From contig JAGYJU010000020.1 in assembly GCA_018401965.1 (NCBI GenBank), positions 310,001 to 374,000 on the forward strand: DNA of 64,000 bases. The letters are read 5' to 3'. The stretch is from Roseicyclus sp. (GTDB lineage Bacteria > Pseudomonadota > Alphaproteobacteria > Rhodobacterales > Rhodobacteraceae). This document shows, one piece after another, positions 1-9,224 of this stretch. Under the pieces are notes generated by a model. That model had not been told where the DNA came from and searched no databases. It saw nothing but the letters and a program-made list of their open reading frames with translations. A program made the translations under genes and the position numbers. Every line of letters begins with the position of its first letter. Within the stretch, counting starts at the first letter, position 1.

Positions 1-3000
1 ATCCTCGATCGAATAGATGTCGTGGTGCGGCGGCGGCGAGATCAGCGTAACGCCCTTGGTCGAATGGCGCAGGCGCGCGATCAGCTCGGTCACTTTCATG
101 CCGGGCAATTGCCCGCCTTCACCGGGTTTGGCCCCTTGGGCGACCTTGATTTCAAGCTCTTCGCAATGGTTCAGGTATTCGGCGGTGACGCCGAACCGGC
201 CCGATGCGACCTGCTTGATCTTGGCACTGGGGTTGTCGCCATTGGGTTCCGGCACGAAATGCGCCGGGTCTTCACCACCCTCGCCCGAATCCGACTTTGC
301 GCCGATCCGGTTCATCGCCACGTTCAGCGTCTTGTGCGCCTCGGGCGACAGCGCGCCGAGGCTCATGCCCGGCGTCACGAACCGCTTGCGGATCGAGGTG
401 ATGCTTTCCACCTCGTCGATCGGCACGGGGCCACCCAGGGGCTTGATGTCGAGCAGATCGCGCAGATGGATCGGCGGATTGCTCCGCATCTTTTCGGAAT
501 ACTGCTTCCACAGGGAATAAGATGCGCGGTTGCACGCCTCTTGCAGCATGTGCATCGAGGTTGCTTCCCAGGCGTGCTTTTCGCCCGACCGACGCGCCTT
601 GTAGAAGCCGCCGATGGGCAGCACGCTTTCGCCACGCAAGAAGCCCTTGGCGTGCACTTCCTCGGCCTTTTTCTGCAAACCACTGACACCGATGCCGGAA
701 ATCCGGCTGAGCATGCCGGGGAAATATTCCGCCACCATCGCACGGCTTAGCCCCACGGCCTCGAAGTTGAGACCGCCCCGGTAGGACGAGATCACCGAAA
801 TCCCCATCTTCGACATGATCTTGAGCAGACCTGCGTCGACAGCCGCACGATAGCGGGCCATCGCCTGGGTCAAGGTGCCATCGATCAAGCCGCGATTGAT
901 GCGATCGGAAATCGAATCCTGCGCAAGGTAGGCATTGACCGTCGTTGCCCCACAGCCGACCAGAACCGCGAAATAATGCGGGTCGATGCATTCGGCCGAC
1001 CGCACGTTCAGCGAACAGAAGGTGCGCAACCCCTGCCGCGTCAGCCAGGAATGCACGGCACTGGTGGCAAGGATCATCGGCATCGCGACACGGGTGTCGC
1101 TTTGGCCCTGATCGGTCAGGATGATGTGGCCCGCGCCCGACCGCACGGCATCTTCGGCCTCGTGGCGGATGCGTTCCAGCCCTTCGCGCAGCGCGTCGGC
1201 CTTGCCGCCCGCCGGGAAGGTGCAATCGATGATGACATGTTCGGCGTTGAAATGGGTGACCATTTCCTCGAACTGCCCATTGGCCACGAAGGGGCTTTCC
1301 AGAACGAGGATCTCGGTCTGGCTGCTGTCTTCATCCAGCACGTTCTTGAGGTTGCCGAACCGCGTCTTGAGGCTCATGACCCGGTATTCGCGCAAGCTGT
1401 CGATGGGCGGGTTGGTGACCTGGCTGAAGTTCTGGCGGAAATAATGCGACAAGGGGCGATAGATGCTCGACAGCACGGCGGCGGGCGTGTCGTCGCCCAT
1501 GGAGGCAAGCGTTTCCTTGCCATCCTCGGCCATGGGCGCAAGGATCTGTTCCAGTTCTTCGATGGAATAGCCGGCCGCGACCTGGCGGCGGCGCAACTCG
1601 GCACCGTCGAACAGGGTCTTTTCGGCCTTGCCCTCGGTTTCCGCGGCCAGATCGACGATCTTGCCCACCCATTCGCCAAAGGGGCGCGATGCGGCCAGCG
1701 CGTCCTTGATCTGGGTATCGCGGAACAGTTTGCCCTCGGCCATGTCGACGGCGATCATCTGGCCGGGGCCAAGCGCGCCTTTTTCGACCACGGTCGCCTC
1801 GTTGATCGGCACCATACCGGCCTCGGACCCGGCGATCAGCATGCCTTCGCCGGTCACGACATAGCGCAAAGGACGCAGACCGTTGCGGTCAAGCCCGCCA
1901 CAGACCCAGCGACCATCCGTCATGGCAAGGGCGGCGGGGCCGTCCCAAGGTTCCATCACGGAATTGCAGTAGGAATACATGTCCTGCCATGCCTTGGGCA
2001 ATTCGGTCGCGGTGTTCGACCAGGCCTCGGGGACCAGCATGGTTTTCGCCATCGGCGCAGACCGTCCGGCACGCACCAGGACCTCGAACACCGCATCAAG
2101 CGCGCCGCTGTCGGATGCGCCTTGCGGGATGATCGGTTTGATATCCTCGGCCATGTCCCCGAAATAGGTCGAGGCCATGCGGATTTCGTGGCTTTTCATC
2201 CAGTTGACGTTGCCCTTGAGCGTGTTGATCTCGCCGTTATGGGCCAACATGCGGAAGGGCTGGGCCAACCACCACTGCGGGAAGGTGTTGGTGGAATACC
2301 GCTGGTGGTAGATCGCAAAGGCGCTCTCGAACCGGTCATCCATCAGGTCGGGGTAGAAATTGGCCACATCCTGCGCCAGCATCATGCCCTTGTAGATGAT
2401 CGACCGGCACGACAGCGAACACAGGTACAGTTCACGGATGCCGGCGGCGGTGGCGGCCTTTTCGATCCGGCGGCGGATCACGTACAATTCACGTTCAAAG
2501 GTTTCGACATCGACACCCTTGGAATTGGAAATGATGATCTGTTCGATCTCTGGCCGTGTGGCATTGGCCTTGTCGCCCAGAACCGACACATCCACCGGCA
2601 CATGGCGCCAGCCGTAGATGTAATAGCCCATCCGCAGCACTTCGGATTCCACGATGGTCCGGCAGGTTTCCTGCGCCCCGAAATTGGTGCGGGGCAGAAA
2701 CACCTGGCCCACGGCCATCAGTTCGTTCATCCGGGGTTCATGGCCGGTGCGGCGGACCTGATCGTAAAAGAACGGGACGGGGATCTGCAGATGGATACCC
2801 GCGCCATCGCCGGTCTTGCCATCGGCATCGACAGCGCCACGGTGCCAGATCGCTTTCAGCGCATTGATGCCCTTGTCGACTACCTTGCGCGACGGTTTGC
2901 CATCGAGCGACACCACAAGCCCGACACCGCAAGACGAATGTTCATCCTCTTCGCGGAACAGGCTGTTTTCGTTCATCCACTCGCGCTTGGCTTCCTCGGC

Positions 3001-3030
3001 TGCGGCCCAGGTGGCGTCATAGGTCGTCAT
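1..3030 (-). CDS. gltB: Glutamate synthase (NADPH) large subunit, 3' end cut off
   Basis: Catalyses formation of two glutamates from glutamine and 2-oxoglutarate together with GltD in the cytoplasm. The frame is open for all 1010 codons from ATG at 3030 to the window edge; the family is about 1500 residues, so roughly a third (end of the FMN domain and the C-terminal beta-helix) lies outside. The catalytic N-terminal cysteine of the Ntn amidotransferase is visible in HSSCGVG at about residue 34, after a short propeptide. A GGAGGGA ribosome site lies just upstream of 3030. The start sits 14 bases inside the upstream secreted-protein gene, so gltD, that gene and gltB form one minus-strand operon, in the order D-x-B rather than the common B-D. 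Confidence 0.96.
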   Translation of the reverse strand, partial: MTTYDATWAAAEEAKREWMNENSLFREEDEHSSCGVGLVVSLDGKPSRKVVDKGINALKAIWHRGAVDADGKTGDGAGIHLQIPVPFFYDQVRRTGHEPRMNELMAVGQVFLPRTNFGAQETCRTIVESEVLRMGYYIYGWRHVPVDVSVLGDKANATRPEIEQIIISNSKGVDVETFERELYVIRRRIEKAATAAGIRELYLCSLSCRSIIYKGMMLAQDVANFYPDLMDDRFESAFAIYHQRYSTNTFPQWWLAQPFRMLAHNGEINTLKGNVNWMKSHEIRMASTYFGDMAEDIKPIIPQGASDSGALDAVFEVLVRAGRSAPMAKTMLVPEAWSNTATELPKAWQDMYSYCNSVMEPWDGPAALAMTDGRWVCGGLDRNGLRPLRYVVTGEGMLIAGSEAGMVPINEATVVEKGALGPGQMIAVDMAEGKLFRDTQIKDALAASRPFGEWVGKIVDLAAETEGKAEKTLFDGAELRRRQVAAGYSIEELEQILAPMAEDGKETLASMGDDTPAAVLSSIYRPLSHYFRQNFSQVTNPPIDSLREYRVMSLKTRFGNLKNVLDEDSSQTEILVLESPFVANGQFEEMVTHFNAEHVIIDCTFPAGGKADALREGLERIRHEAEDAVRSGAGHIILTDQGQSDTRVAMPMILATSAVHSWLTRQGLRTFCSLNVRSAECIDPHYFAVLVGCGATTVNAYLAQDSISDRINRGLIDGTLTQAMARYRAAVDAGLLKIMSKMGISVISSYRGGLNFEAVGLSRAMVAEYFPGMLSRISGIGVSGLQKKAEEVHAKGFLRGESVLPIGGFYKARRSGEKHAWEATSMHMLQEACNRASYSLWKQYSEKMRSNPPIHLRDLLDIKPLGGPVPIDEVESITSIRKRFVTPGMSLGALSPEAHKTLNVAMNRIGAKSDSGEGGEDPAHFVPEPNGDNPSAKIKQVASGRFGVTAEYLNHCEELEIKVAQGAKPGEGGQLPGMKVTELIARLRHSTKGVTLISPPPHHDIYSIED

Positions 3031-3835
3031 GGTCTGTCCCTCCGTTCGGGCCGGGTGCTGTGCTGTGCGAAAGCACCCGGAAAATCTGGTCAGAAATGGC
3101 GTGTTGCGCGCGGGGCAGGCCGCTCATCATCTCGCCGCAGTCATAGATCGGTTGCAGGGTCAAAAACCCGCGTTCGCCGGGTTCGGCGAATTCCATCGGG
3201 CTGTTGTCATATTCAAAACTGTCACCGGTGGCGTCGGTGACGGTTTCGATACCGCCAAAGAACAACCGCCACCCTTCATGCACGAACTGGTTGCCCTGCA
3301 CCCGGCGCATTCCGCCATCGACAGGGTATTGATAGGAAAATTCCGTCACCGCGAGCGTGCGGCCATCCACCGTGACCTCGTCACCGGTGAGACGGTCAAA
3401 CCCGGTATAATCGCGCTGAAACGCCCCGAGGTTGGACTCTGTCCGGACGCTGAACACCATCGTGTCGCTGCCTTCGGTCAACAGGTCCGTCAGGCTTGCG
3501 GGGTCTTCCTCGGGCTGGATCAGGGTCGAGGAGGCGCCGCTCCCCAGGTCCCAGCTTTGGAGCCACCGAAACTCCGCGTCGGTATAGCTCAGGGAAAACG
3601 GCCCATCCTGATCCAGGGACACGCGCCAATGTGTGCCCGCCGGGTCCGCCTCGCAGGTCCAGTGATGCGCGACGGTGCAGCCGCGTGATTGAACCGTCAA
3701 GAAGGCGCTGCACCCTGCCGGAACCTCGAACAGCGAAGGCCCGGTCTGTGCTTGGGCGGCCAGGCCGGGCGCAAGCGTCATCGCCGCGAAAATCGCGGTC
3801 GATGCAGCGCCCGATCTGGCCAGGTCCCATGTCAC
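3017..3835 (-). CDS. Hypothetical secreted protein between gltD and gltB
   Basis: A 272-residue protein that I do not recognise. The first 30 residues look like a cleavable signal peptide (hydrophobic AIFAAMTLAPGLAAQAQ stretch ending in AQA), so it is probably periplasmic. Four cysteines remain in the mature part (about residues 42, 49, 57 and 234), enough for two disulfides. The rest is rich in aromatic and acidic residues with a beta-strand-like alternation. The GTG start overlaps the gltD stop (GTGA), and its 3' end overlaps the gltB start by 14 bases, so it is translationally embedded in the glutamate synthase operon. No catalytic motif is evident. Function unknown. Confidence 0.8.
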   Translation of the reverse strand: MTWDLARSGAASTAIFAAMTLAPGLAAQAQTGPSLFEVPAGCSAFLTVQSRGCTVAHHWTCEADPAGTHWRVSLDQDGPFSLSYTDAEFRWLQSWDLGSGASSTLIQPEEDPASLTDLLTEGSDTMVFSVRTESNLGAFQRDYTGFDRLTGDEVTVDGRTLAVTEFSYQYPVDGGMRRVQGNQFVHEGWRLFFGGIETVTDATGDSFEYDNSPMEFAEPGERGFLTLQPIYDCGEMMSGLPRAQHAISDQIFRVLSHSTAPGPNGGTDHDDL

Positions 3836-5265
3836 TCTGCCGCCACCGCGCCGGACACTGCCAGCTTTTCAAGGATCGCCTCTGCGGCCTCGCGGCCGTC
3901 GCGGATCGCCCAAACCACAAGGCTTGCGCCGCGCACGATATCGCCCACGGCGTATACATTGGGGATCTGCGTTTCATGGGTGCGGAAATTGGCCTTGATC
4001 GTGCCCCAACGGGTCACTTCCAATTCAGGGGCACCCCAGAGCGTCGGCAGGTCTTCGGGTTCAAAGCCCAGCGCCTTGATCACAAGGTCGGCGCCTTCGA
4101 CATAATCGGCGCCTTCGATGATTTCAGGGCTTTGACGGCCGGTCGCGTCGGGCTGGCCCAGGCGCATTTTCTGCACCATCACGCCCTCGACCGCGTCACC
4201 GGCAAAGCCTTTGGGCGTCGAGAGCCAGACGAATTCGACGCCTTCTTCTTCGGCATTGGCGACTTCGCGTTGCGATCCGGGCATGTTGGCACGGTCACGG
4301 CGATACAGGCATTTGACGCTTTCGGCACCCTGCCGGATCGCGGTGCGCACACAATCCATCGCCGTGTCACCGCCGCCGATCACGACCACGCGCTTGCCCT
4401 TGGCGTTCAATTCGCCGCTGTCGAATTCGGGCACGTCATCGCCAAAGCTTTTGCGGTTGCTGGCGGTCAGGTAGTCGATCGCGCGCACGATGCCATCGGC
4501 CCCCACGCCGGGCGCGTTCAGATCGCGCGATTTGTAGACGCCCGTGGCGATGACCACGAAATCATGCTTGCCGCGAATCGCGTCGAAGCTGATGTCGTCG
4601 CCGACATTGCAGTTCATCACGAATTCCACGCCGCCCTGTTCCAGCAACGCGTTGCGCCGCATCACCACGTCTTTTTCAAGCTTGAAGCCGGGGATGCCAT
4701 AAACCATCAGCCCACCGGCGCGGTCGTAGCGGTCATAGATCGTGACCTGCAAACCGGCGCGGCGCAGCATGTCGGCCGCGGCCAGGCCGCCGGGGCCAGC
4801 CCCGATGATGCCGACCGATTCGGGCCGTTCGACCGATGGCGTGATCGGCTTGACCCAGCCCTGATCCCAGGCGGTGTCGGTGATGTATTTTTCCACCGAC
4901 CCGATCGTGACCGTGCCATGGCCGGATTGTTCGATCACGCAATTGCCTTCGCACAGACGGTCCTGCGGACAAATACGGCCACAAATCTCGGGAAAGGTGT
5001 TGGTAGCCTGGCTCAGCTCATAGGCTTCCTGCAAACGGCCTTCGGCGGTCAGCTTGAGCCAATCGGGAATGTTGTTGTGCAACGGACAATGCGACTGGCA
5101 ATAAGGCACGCCGCACTGACTGCACCGGCCGGCTTGTTCAGCCGCCTTTTCCCGGGCGTATTCCCCGTAGATCTCATCGAAATCTTCCCGCCGCAGGTCA
5201 GGGGGCCGCTTTTCCGGCATCTGCTTGCTGACGGTGACGAACTTCAACATGGGTTGCTTGGCCAC
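3832..5265 (-). CDS. gltD: Glutamate synthase (NADPH) small subunit
   Basis: Supplies electrons from NADPH through FAD and iron-sulfur clusters to GltB. 477 residues, the normal size. The N-terminal cysteine pairs for the 4Fe-4S clusters are present (CSQCGVPYCQSHC near residue 47; CGRICPQDRLCEGNC near 95), followed by the FAD-binding GAGPGGLAAA and the NADPH-binding GGGDTAMDC. The start is GTG at 5265, preceded by a GGGAG site eight bases upstream; an upstream ATG at 5272 is in another frame. First gene of the operon gltD - secreted protein - gltB; the 211-base gap to divergent uppP must hold its promoter. Confidence 0.97.
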   Translation of the reverse strand: MAKQPMLKFVTVSKQMPEKRPPDLRREDFDEIYGEYAREKAAEQAGRCSQCGVPYCQSHCPLHNNIPDWLKLTAEGRLQEAYELSQATNTFPEICGRICPQDRLCEGNCVIEQSGHGTVTIGSVEKYITDTAWDQGWVKPITPSVERPESVGIIGAGPGGLAAADMLRRAGLQVTIYDRYDRAGGLMVYGIPGFKLEKDVVMRRNALLEQGGVEFVMNCNVGDDISFDAIRGKHDFVVIATGVYKSRDLNAPGVGADGIVRAIDYLTASNRKSFGDDVPEFDSGELNAKGKRVVVIGGGDTAMDCVRTAIRQGAESVKCLYRRDRANMPGSQREVANAEEEGVEFVWLSTPKGFAGDAVEGVMVQKMRLGQPDATGRQSPEIIEGADYVEGADLVIKALGFEPEDLPTLWGAPELEVTRWGTIKANFRTHETQIPNVYAVGDIVRGASLVVWAIRDGREAAEAILEKLAVSGAVAAE

Positions 5266-5331
5266 GAAACATCTCCCATTCTTTCGCGGTCCCTATACCC
5301 ACCTCTCGCAGGGATAAAAAGACAGCAATAC

Positions 5332-5399
5332 TTACCTAAATACCGTTTTTCACCACCGGCAAATGCCAAATACGCACTGATCCGGGGTAAATTAGGTAA
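5332..5399. promoter_or_regulatory. Inverted repeat in gltD-uppP intergenic region
   Basis: TTACCTAA at 5332-5339 is mirrored by TTAGGTAA at 5392-5399, an exact 8-bp inverted repeat with arms about 52 bases apart, in the AT-rich gap between divergent gltD and uppP. The position suits a two-site operator for gltD, but no known binding consensus was matched, so the role is inferred from position only. Confidence 0.3.
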
Positions 5400-5476
5400 C
5401 AAACACACCCTATCGAGCTTTTAATGACACAAAAACAAGATCTTGAATCACAGTCCCATGTTGGAAGAAAATCCTG

Positions 5477-6280
5477 ATGGCGCTGTGGAACCTTGTGCTT
5501 CTGGCGCTGATCCAGGGGATAACCGAGTTTTTGCCGGTCTCAAGCTCTGGCCATCTGGTGCTATTGCCGAATCTGACCGGGTTGGCGGACCAAGGGCAGG
5601 TGATCGATGTGGCGGTTCACATGGGCACGCTTGGCGCGGTCATCGCCTATTTCTGGGCCGATGTGCGGCTGGCGCTGATCGGCACGCCGCGCCTGCTGAC
5701 CGGGCGGATCGACACCGCCGGCGCGAAACTGGCGTTCTTGTTGCTGATCGCGACGATCCCCGTGGTCATCGCCGGGCTGGTCCTGCACCTGACCGGGCTG
5801 GATGACGCGATGCGGTCGATCGCGGTGATCGGATGGGCGATGCTGCTGTTCGGGATCGTGCTCTATTGGGCCGACCAGCGCGGGCCGCAGGTGAAACCCG
5901 CAAGCGAGTGGTCATTGCGCGATGCGGTGATCCTGGGGCTGTGGCAGGCGGTGGCGTTGATCCCCGGCACGTCACGGTCCGGCATCACGATCACCGGCGC
6001 GCGCCTGTTGGGCTATGACCGCGAAAGCGCCGCGCGCGTGGCGATGCTGATGTCGATCCCCACCATCGCCGCCTCTGGCATCCTGTTAGGCGGCGAAGTG
6101 ATCTTGACCGCCAACGCACAGGCCGCCCGCGACGGCGCCATCGCCGCCGCCCTGGCCTTCGTGTCTGCGATCTTGGCGCTGACTCTGATGATGCGGCTTT
6201 TGAAAACCGTCAGCTTCACACCCTATGTCATCTACCGGGTGGGCCTTGGCGTCGTGCTTTTATGGGTCGCTTATTCCTGA
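5477..6280 (+). CDS. uppP: Undecaprenyl-diphosphatase
   Basis: Integral membrane phosphatase that recycles undecaprenyl diphosphate to the monophosphate lipid carrier for peptidoglycan and O-antigen synthesis; UppP/BacA family. 267 residues, the normal length, strongly hydrophobic with multiple membrane helices. Both family signatures are intact: GITEFLPVSSSGHL near residue 15 (with the catalytic Glu and Ser) and PGTSRSGITITGARL near residue 160 (with the catalytic Arg). The start is ATG at 5477 after GGAAGAAA. The gene overlaps the convergent NDUFA9-like gene by 10 bases, leaving no room for a separate terminator. Confidence 0.95.
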   Translation: MALWNLVLLALIQGITEFLPVSSSGHLVLLPNLTGLADQGQVIDVAVHMGTLGAVIAYFWADVRLALIGTPRLLTGRIDTAGAKLAFLLLIATIPVVIAGLVLHLTGLDDAMRSIAVIGWAMLLFGIVLYWADQRGPQVKPASEWSLRDAVILGLWQAVALIPGTSRSGITITGARLLGYDRESAARVAMLMSIPTIAASGILLGGEVILTANAQAARDGAIAAALAFVSAILALTLMMRLLKTVSFTPYVIYRVGLGVVLLWVAYS

Positions 6281-7260
6281 TCGCGCAGATGCTGCGCGGT
6301 CACCTTGATGTCGGAATATTGCCCGCCGGGACGGAAGGGCCATAGGTAGTCTTCCAACACCGGATCCATTGCCACGGGCTCGATCCCCAGGTCGGCAAAT
6401 CCCATGCGGCCCGCGGCCACCACGTTGTCGCGGCGCAGGTTGCGCACCTGGTCGCGGGTCAACAGGCCGTTGTGGAACAACCCCAAACTGGCCACCTGCA
6501 ACAGGTCGAAGGCCCCGCCCATCACCATCGCGACGGGAAAGGGCACGTTGATCACAAGACGGCGGCGGCGAATGATTCGCAGCATCCGCGCCATCAGGTC
6601 ACGGAAGGTTTCCACATCCGGCCCGCCCAATTCATAGATGCCCGGCTTGGCCTGACCCAGGATGCCCAAGACCGCAGCCTTGGCCACGTCATCGACATAG
6701 ACCGGTTGAAACCGTGTCGCGGCCCCCACAACGGGCAGGATCGGGCCCATGCGCGTCATCGCGGCGAACCGGTTGAAAAACTGGTCTTCGGCCCCGAAGA
6801 CGATGGAGGGGCGCAAGATCATCGCGGTCGGAAAGGCCGCCAGGACCGCCGCTTCGCCATCGCCTTTCGAATCGGCGTACAGACTATCGCTGTTGGGATC
6901 GGCCCCGATGGCGGACAGGTGCACAAGACGCGAAACGCCTTCTTCGGCGGCGATCCGCGCCACCCGGGCCGCACCGTGATTTTGCACGAGATTGAACTTG
7001 TTCTTGCCCCGTTCCGACAGGATGCCGACGCAATTCACCACCACATCCGCGCCATGGATCGCAGCGCGCACGCTGTCATCGTCGCGGATATTGGCAAGGA
7101 CCGGTTCCACCTGCCCGACGACGCCATAGGGGCGGACGAACAAGGCCTCGTTCGGGCGGCGCACGGCGACGCGCACGCGCCAGCCTTGCTTGGCCATGCG
7201 GCGGGCGATGTAGCGGCCGACAAAGCCCGATCCGCCGAAAATGGTGACGAGGTTCGACAT
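6271..7260 (-). CDS. NAD(P)-binding SDR-like protein, complex I NDUFA9 subunit family
   Basis: An extended short-chain-dehydrogenase fold protein of the NDUFA9-like family, which in mitochondria is an accessory subunit of NADH dehydrogenase; in bacteria the role is unsettled. The Rossmann motif FGGSGFVGRYIARRM starts at about residue 8, and an arginine-rich AVRRPNEA follows the second strand. A Tyr-x-x-x-Lys catalytic pair is seen only as YADSKGDGE. Start chosen at ATG 7260 because GGAGGAC lies just upstream and the Rossmann motif then begins at the N terminus; a longer frame to 7326 adds an unlikely 22 residues. 329 residues. It is not beside any nuo gene here. Confidence 0.85.
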   Translation of the reverse strand: MSNLVTIFGGSGFVGRYIARRMAKQGWRVRVAVRRPNEALFVRPYGVVGQVEPVLANIRDDDSVRAAIHGADVVVNCVGILSERGKNKFNLVQNHGAARVARIAAEEGVSRLVHLSAIGADPNSDSLYADSKGDGEAAVLAAFPTAMILRPSIVFGAEDQFFNRFAAMTRMGPILPVVGAATRFQPVYVDDVAKAAVLGILGQAKPGIYELGGPDVETFRDLMARMLRIIRRRRLVINVPFPVAMVMGGAFDLLQVASLGLFHNGLLTRDQVRNLRRDNVVAAGRMGFADLGIEPVAMDPVLEDYLWPFRPGGQYSDIKVTAQHLRDQE

Positions 7261-7406
7261 GGCTGATGTCCTCCGGTCGCGGTTGTGTGGGTGATAGAAG
7301 CGCCGTGACGACACGACAAGGCGCAAATCGTCCCATTATTCACCTGTATCGTCACGTCGCCGCGATGCGGCTGGCACAGCGGCCTTTGCGGGGCTAGGTT
7401 TGTGTC

Positions 7407-9224
7407 ATGCTTGCGCGGCCCAAACCCTTGTCTGCCCCGCTTCGCGCGACCGTTCTGGCCGTGGGGCTAATCTGTGCCGTGATGCCCGGCCATGCGCAGG
7501 ACGTGGCCCTGTCCGCCCCCGGCGCATCCGAGGCATTGATCGACCGGTTGCGGGCCAACGCGCTTTTGTTGCGCCCGCCCGAACCGGGCGCGACCCGGAC
7601 CGGTGAGGATATCACCGCCGCCGCACGCAGCGATTACGGCCGCCTGATCGGCATCCTGTACGAAGAAGGTTTTTTTGCGCCCGTCATCGCCATTCGCCTC
7701 GATGGCCGCGATGCGGCAGAGATTTCGCCGTTTTCCGCCCCCGCCCAGGTGTCGCGCGTGGACATCGTGATCGACACTGGCCCCGACTTTCGCCTTGGCC
7801 GGGCCGAGATCGGGCCACTGACCGGAAACACCGTTTTGCCGCAGGGTTTCCGCAGCGGGGCCCCCGCAACTACGCCGCTGTTGCGCGCGACGACACGCGC
7901 GGCCCTGGAGGGCTGGCGCGCACAGGGCCATGCCACTGCCGATATCGCCAGCCAGACCATCACCGCGCAGAACCGGCAGGCCATCCTTGATGTGGCGATC
8001 CGGGTCGAGCCGGGGCCGATCATCAGGTTCGGCGATCTGGTCCCCCAGGGCCAGTCCCGGATGCGGGTTGAGCGCATCCTCGACATCGCCGGGCTGCCGG
8101 TGGGCGAGGTGTATTCCCCCCAAGCCTTGGACCGCGCCGAGGAACGGCTGCGCGATACGGGCGTGTTTTCGGCCGTGGCGCTGCAATTGCGCGATCCACG
8201 CGCCGGCGACATCGCTGATGTCGACGCGACCGTGGCCGAGGCACCGTTGCGCCGCCTTGGCTTTGGCGCGGAAGTCGCCAGCGACGAAGGCCTGCGGCTT
8301 AGCGCCTATTGGCTGCACCGCAATCTTTTGGGCGGGGCGGAACGGCTGCGCTTCGATGCCGAGATATCCGGCATCCGCGACGTCGATTCCGGTGACGGGC
8401 TGGATGGGGAATTGCGCGGTCGGTTCGAGCGGCCCGCCACCTTTGGGCCCGATACGAGCCTCGCGGTCGAGGGGGCGTTCGTTTACCTGCAAGAGCCGAC
8501 CTTTACCATTCGTGGCGTCGGCGCGGAAACAACCCTGACCCATCGGCTGTCCCGCACGGTGACGGTCACGGGCGGCCTTGGGCTGGGGTTTGCACGGATC
8601 GAGGATGGGTTTGGAAACCGCGACCTCACCCGGTTGACCCTGCCGCTGGGCGCGACATTCGAAAACCGCGACGATCCCATCGATGCCCGCGCGGGGGCCT
8701 ACGCGGATCTGACCCTGACCCCGTTTCAGGTGCTGGACGGAAGCGGCGGCGCGCGCGCCACGCTGGATGGGCGGGCCTATTGGGGCCTTGGCCAAGATGA
8801 TGCGACACGGCTGGCCGCGCGGGTTCAGATCGGCGGTCTGTTTGGCGGCGAGTTGATCGATATCGCCCCCGATGACCTGTTCTATTCCGGCGGCGCGGGC
8901 ACCGTGCGCGGGCAAGCCTACCAATCGCTCGGCGCGGTGCAGGCAGGGCGCGCCAGCGGCGGCCGTGGTTTTGCCGGGCTGTCGGCAGAAGTTCGGCACG
9001 ATATCGGCGATACGAATTTCGGCATCGTGGGCTTTGCCGATGCCGGATTGATCAGCAGCGACGCCTTGGGCGGCGGCACCTCCGATTGGCACGCGGGCAT
9101 CGGTCTTGGCCTGCGCTACGCCACGCCCTTTGGCCCGATCCGCATCGATCTGGCCACGCCGGCCCAGGGCGATACCGCCGGGCAAGAGGCCTATCTTTAC
9201 ATCGGTATAGGACAGGCTTTTTGA
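7407..9224 (+). CDS. tamA: Translocation and assembly module outer-membrane protein TamA (BamA/Omp85 family)
   Basis: Outer-membrane barrel that, with TamB, helps insert outer-membrane proteins and takes part in phospholipid transport across the envelope. A signal peptide occupies about the first 32 residues (ending GHAQD). Residues about 40-290 hold POTRA-type repeats (for example the segment around RILDIAGLPVGEVY), and residues about 300-605 form a D15-type barrel with alternating strands ending in a terminal aromatic (GIGQAF). 605 residues, normal for the family, no interruption. The stop overlaps the tamB start (TGATG), so the two are translationally coupled. Confidence 0.92.
   Translation: MLARPKPLSAPLRATVLAVGLICAVMPGHAQDVALSAPGASEALIDRLRANALLLRPPEPGATRTGEDITAAARSDYGRLIGILYEEGFFAPVIAIRLDGRDAAEISPFSAPAQVSRVDIVIDTGPDFRLGRAEIGPLTGNTVLPQGFRSGAPATTPLLRATTRAALEGWRAQGHATADIASQTITAQNRQAILDVAIRVEPGPIIRFGDLVPQGQSRMRVERILDIAGLPVGEVYSPQALDRAEERLRDTGVFSAVALQLRDPRAGDIADVDATVAEAPLRRLGFGAEVASDEGLRLSAYWLHRNLLGGAERLRFDAEISGIRDVDSGDGLDGELRGRFERPATFGPDTSLAVEGAFVYLQEPTFTIRGVGAETTLTHRLSRTVTVTGGLGLGFARIEDGFGNRDLTRLTLPLGATFENRDDPIDARAGAYADLTLTPFQVLDGSGGARATLDGRAYWGLGQDDATRLAARVQIGGLFGGELIDIAPDDLFYSGGAGTVRGQAYQSLGAVQAGRASGGRGFAGLSAEVRHDIGDTNFGIVGFADAGLISSDALGGGTSDWHAGIGLGLRYATPFGPIRIDLATPAQGDTAGQEAYLYIGIGQAF

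Noticed and set aside
976-3240. A 754-codon plus-strand open frame opposite gltB
   Set aside because: It mirrors gltB codons in the high-GC third-position frame, has no recognisable domain and is typical of antisense frames in GC-rich genes. The same holds for plus 3496-5424 (opposite gltD) and minus 7467-9185 (opposite tamA).
5266-5476. A sigma-54 promoter (-24/-12) upstream of gltD
   Set aside because: On the minus strand a TGGCA is followed by TTGC, but the GG to GC spacing is too short for a sigma-54 element.
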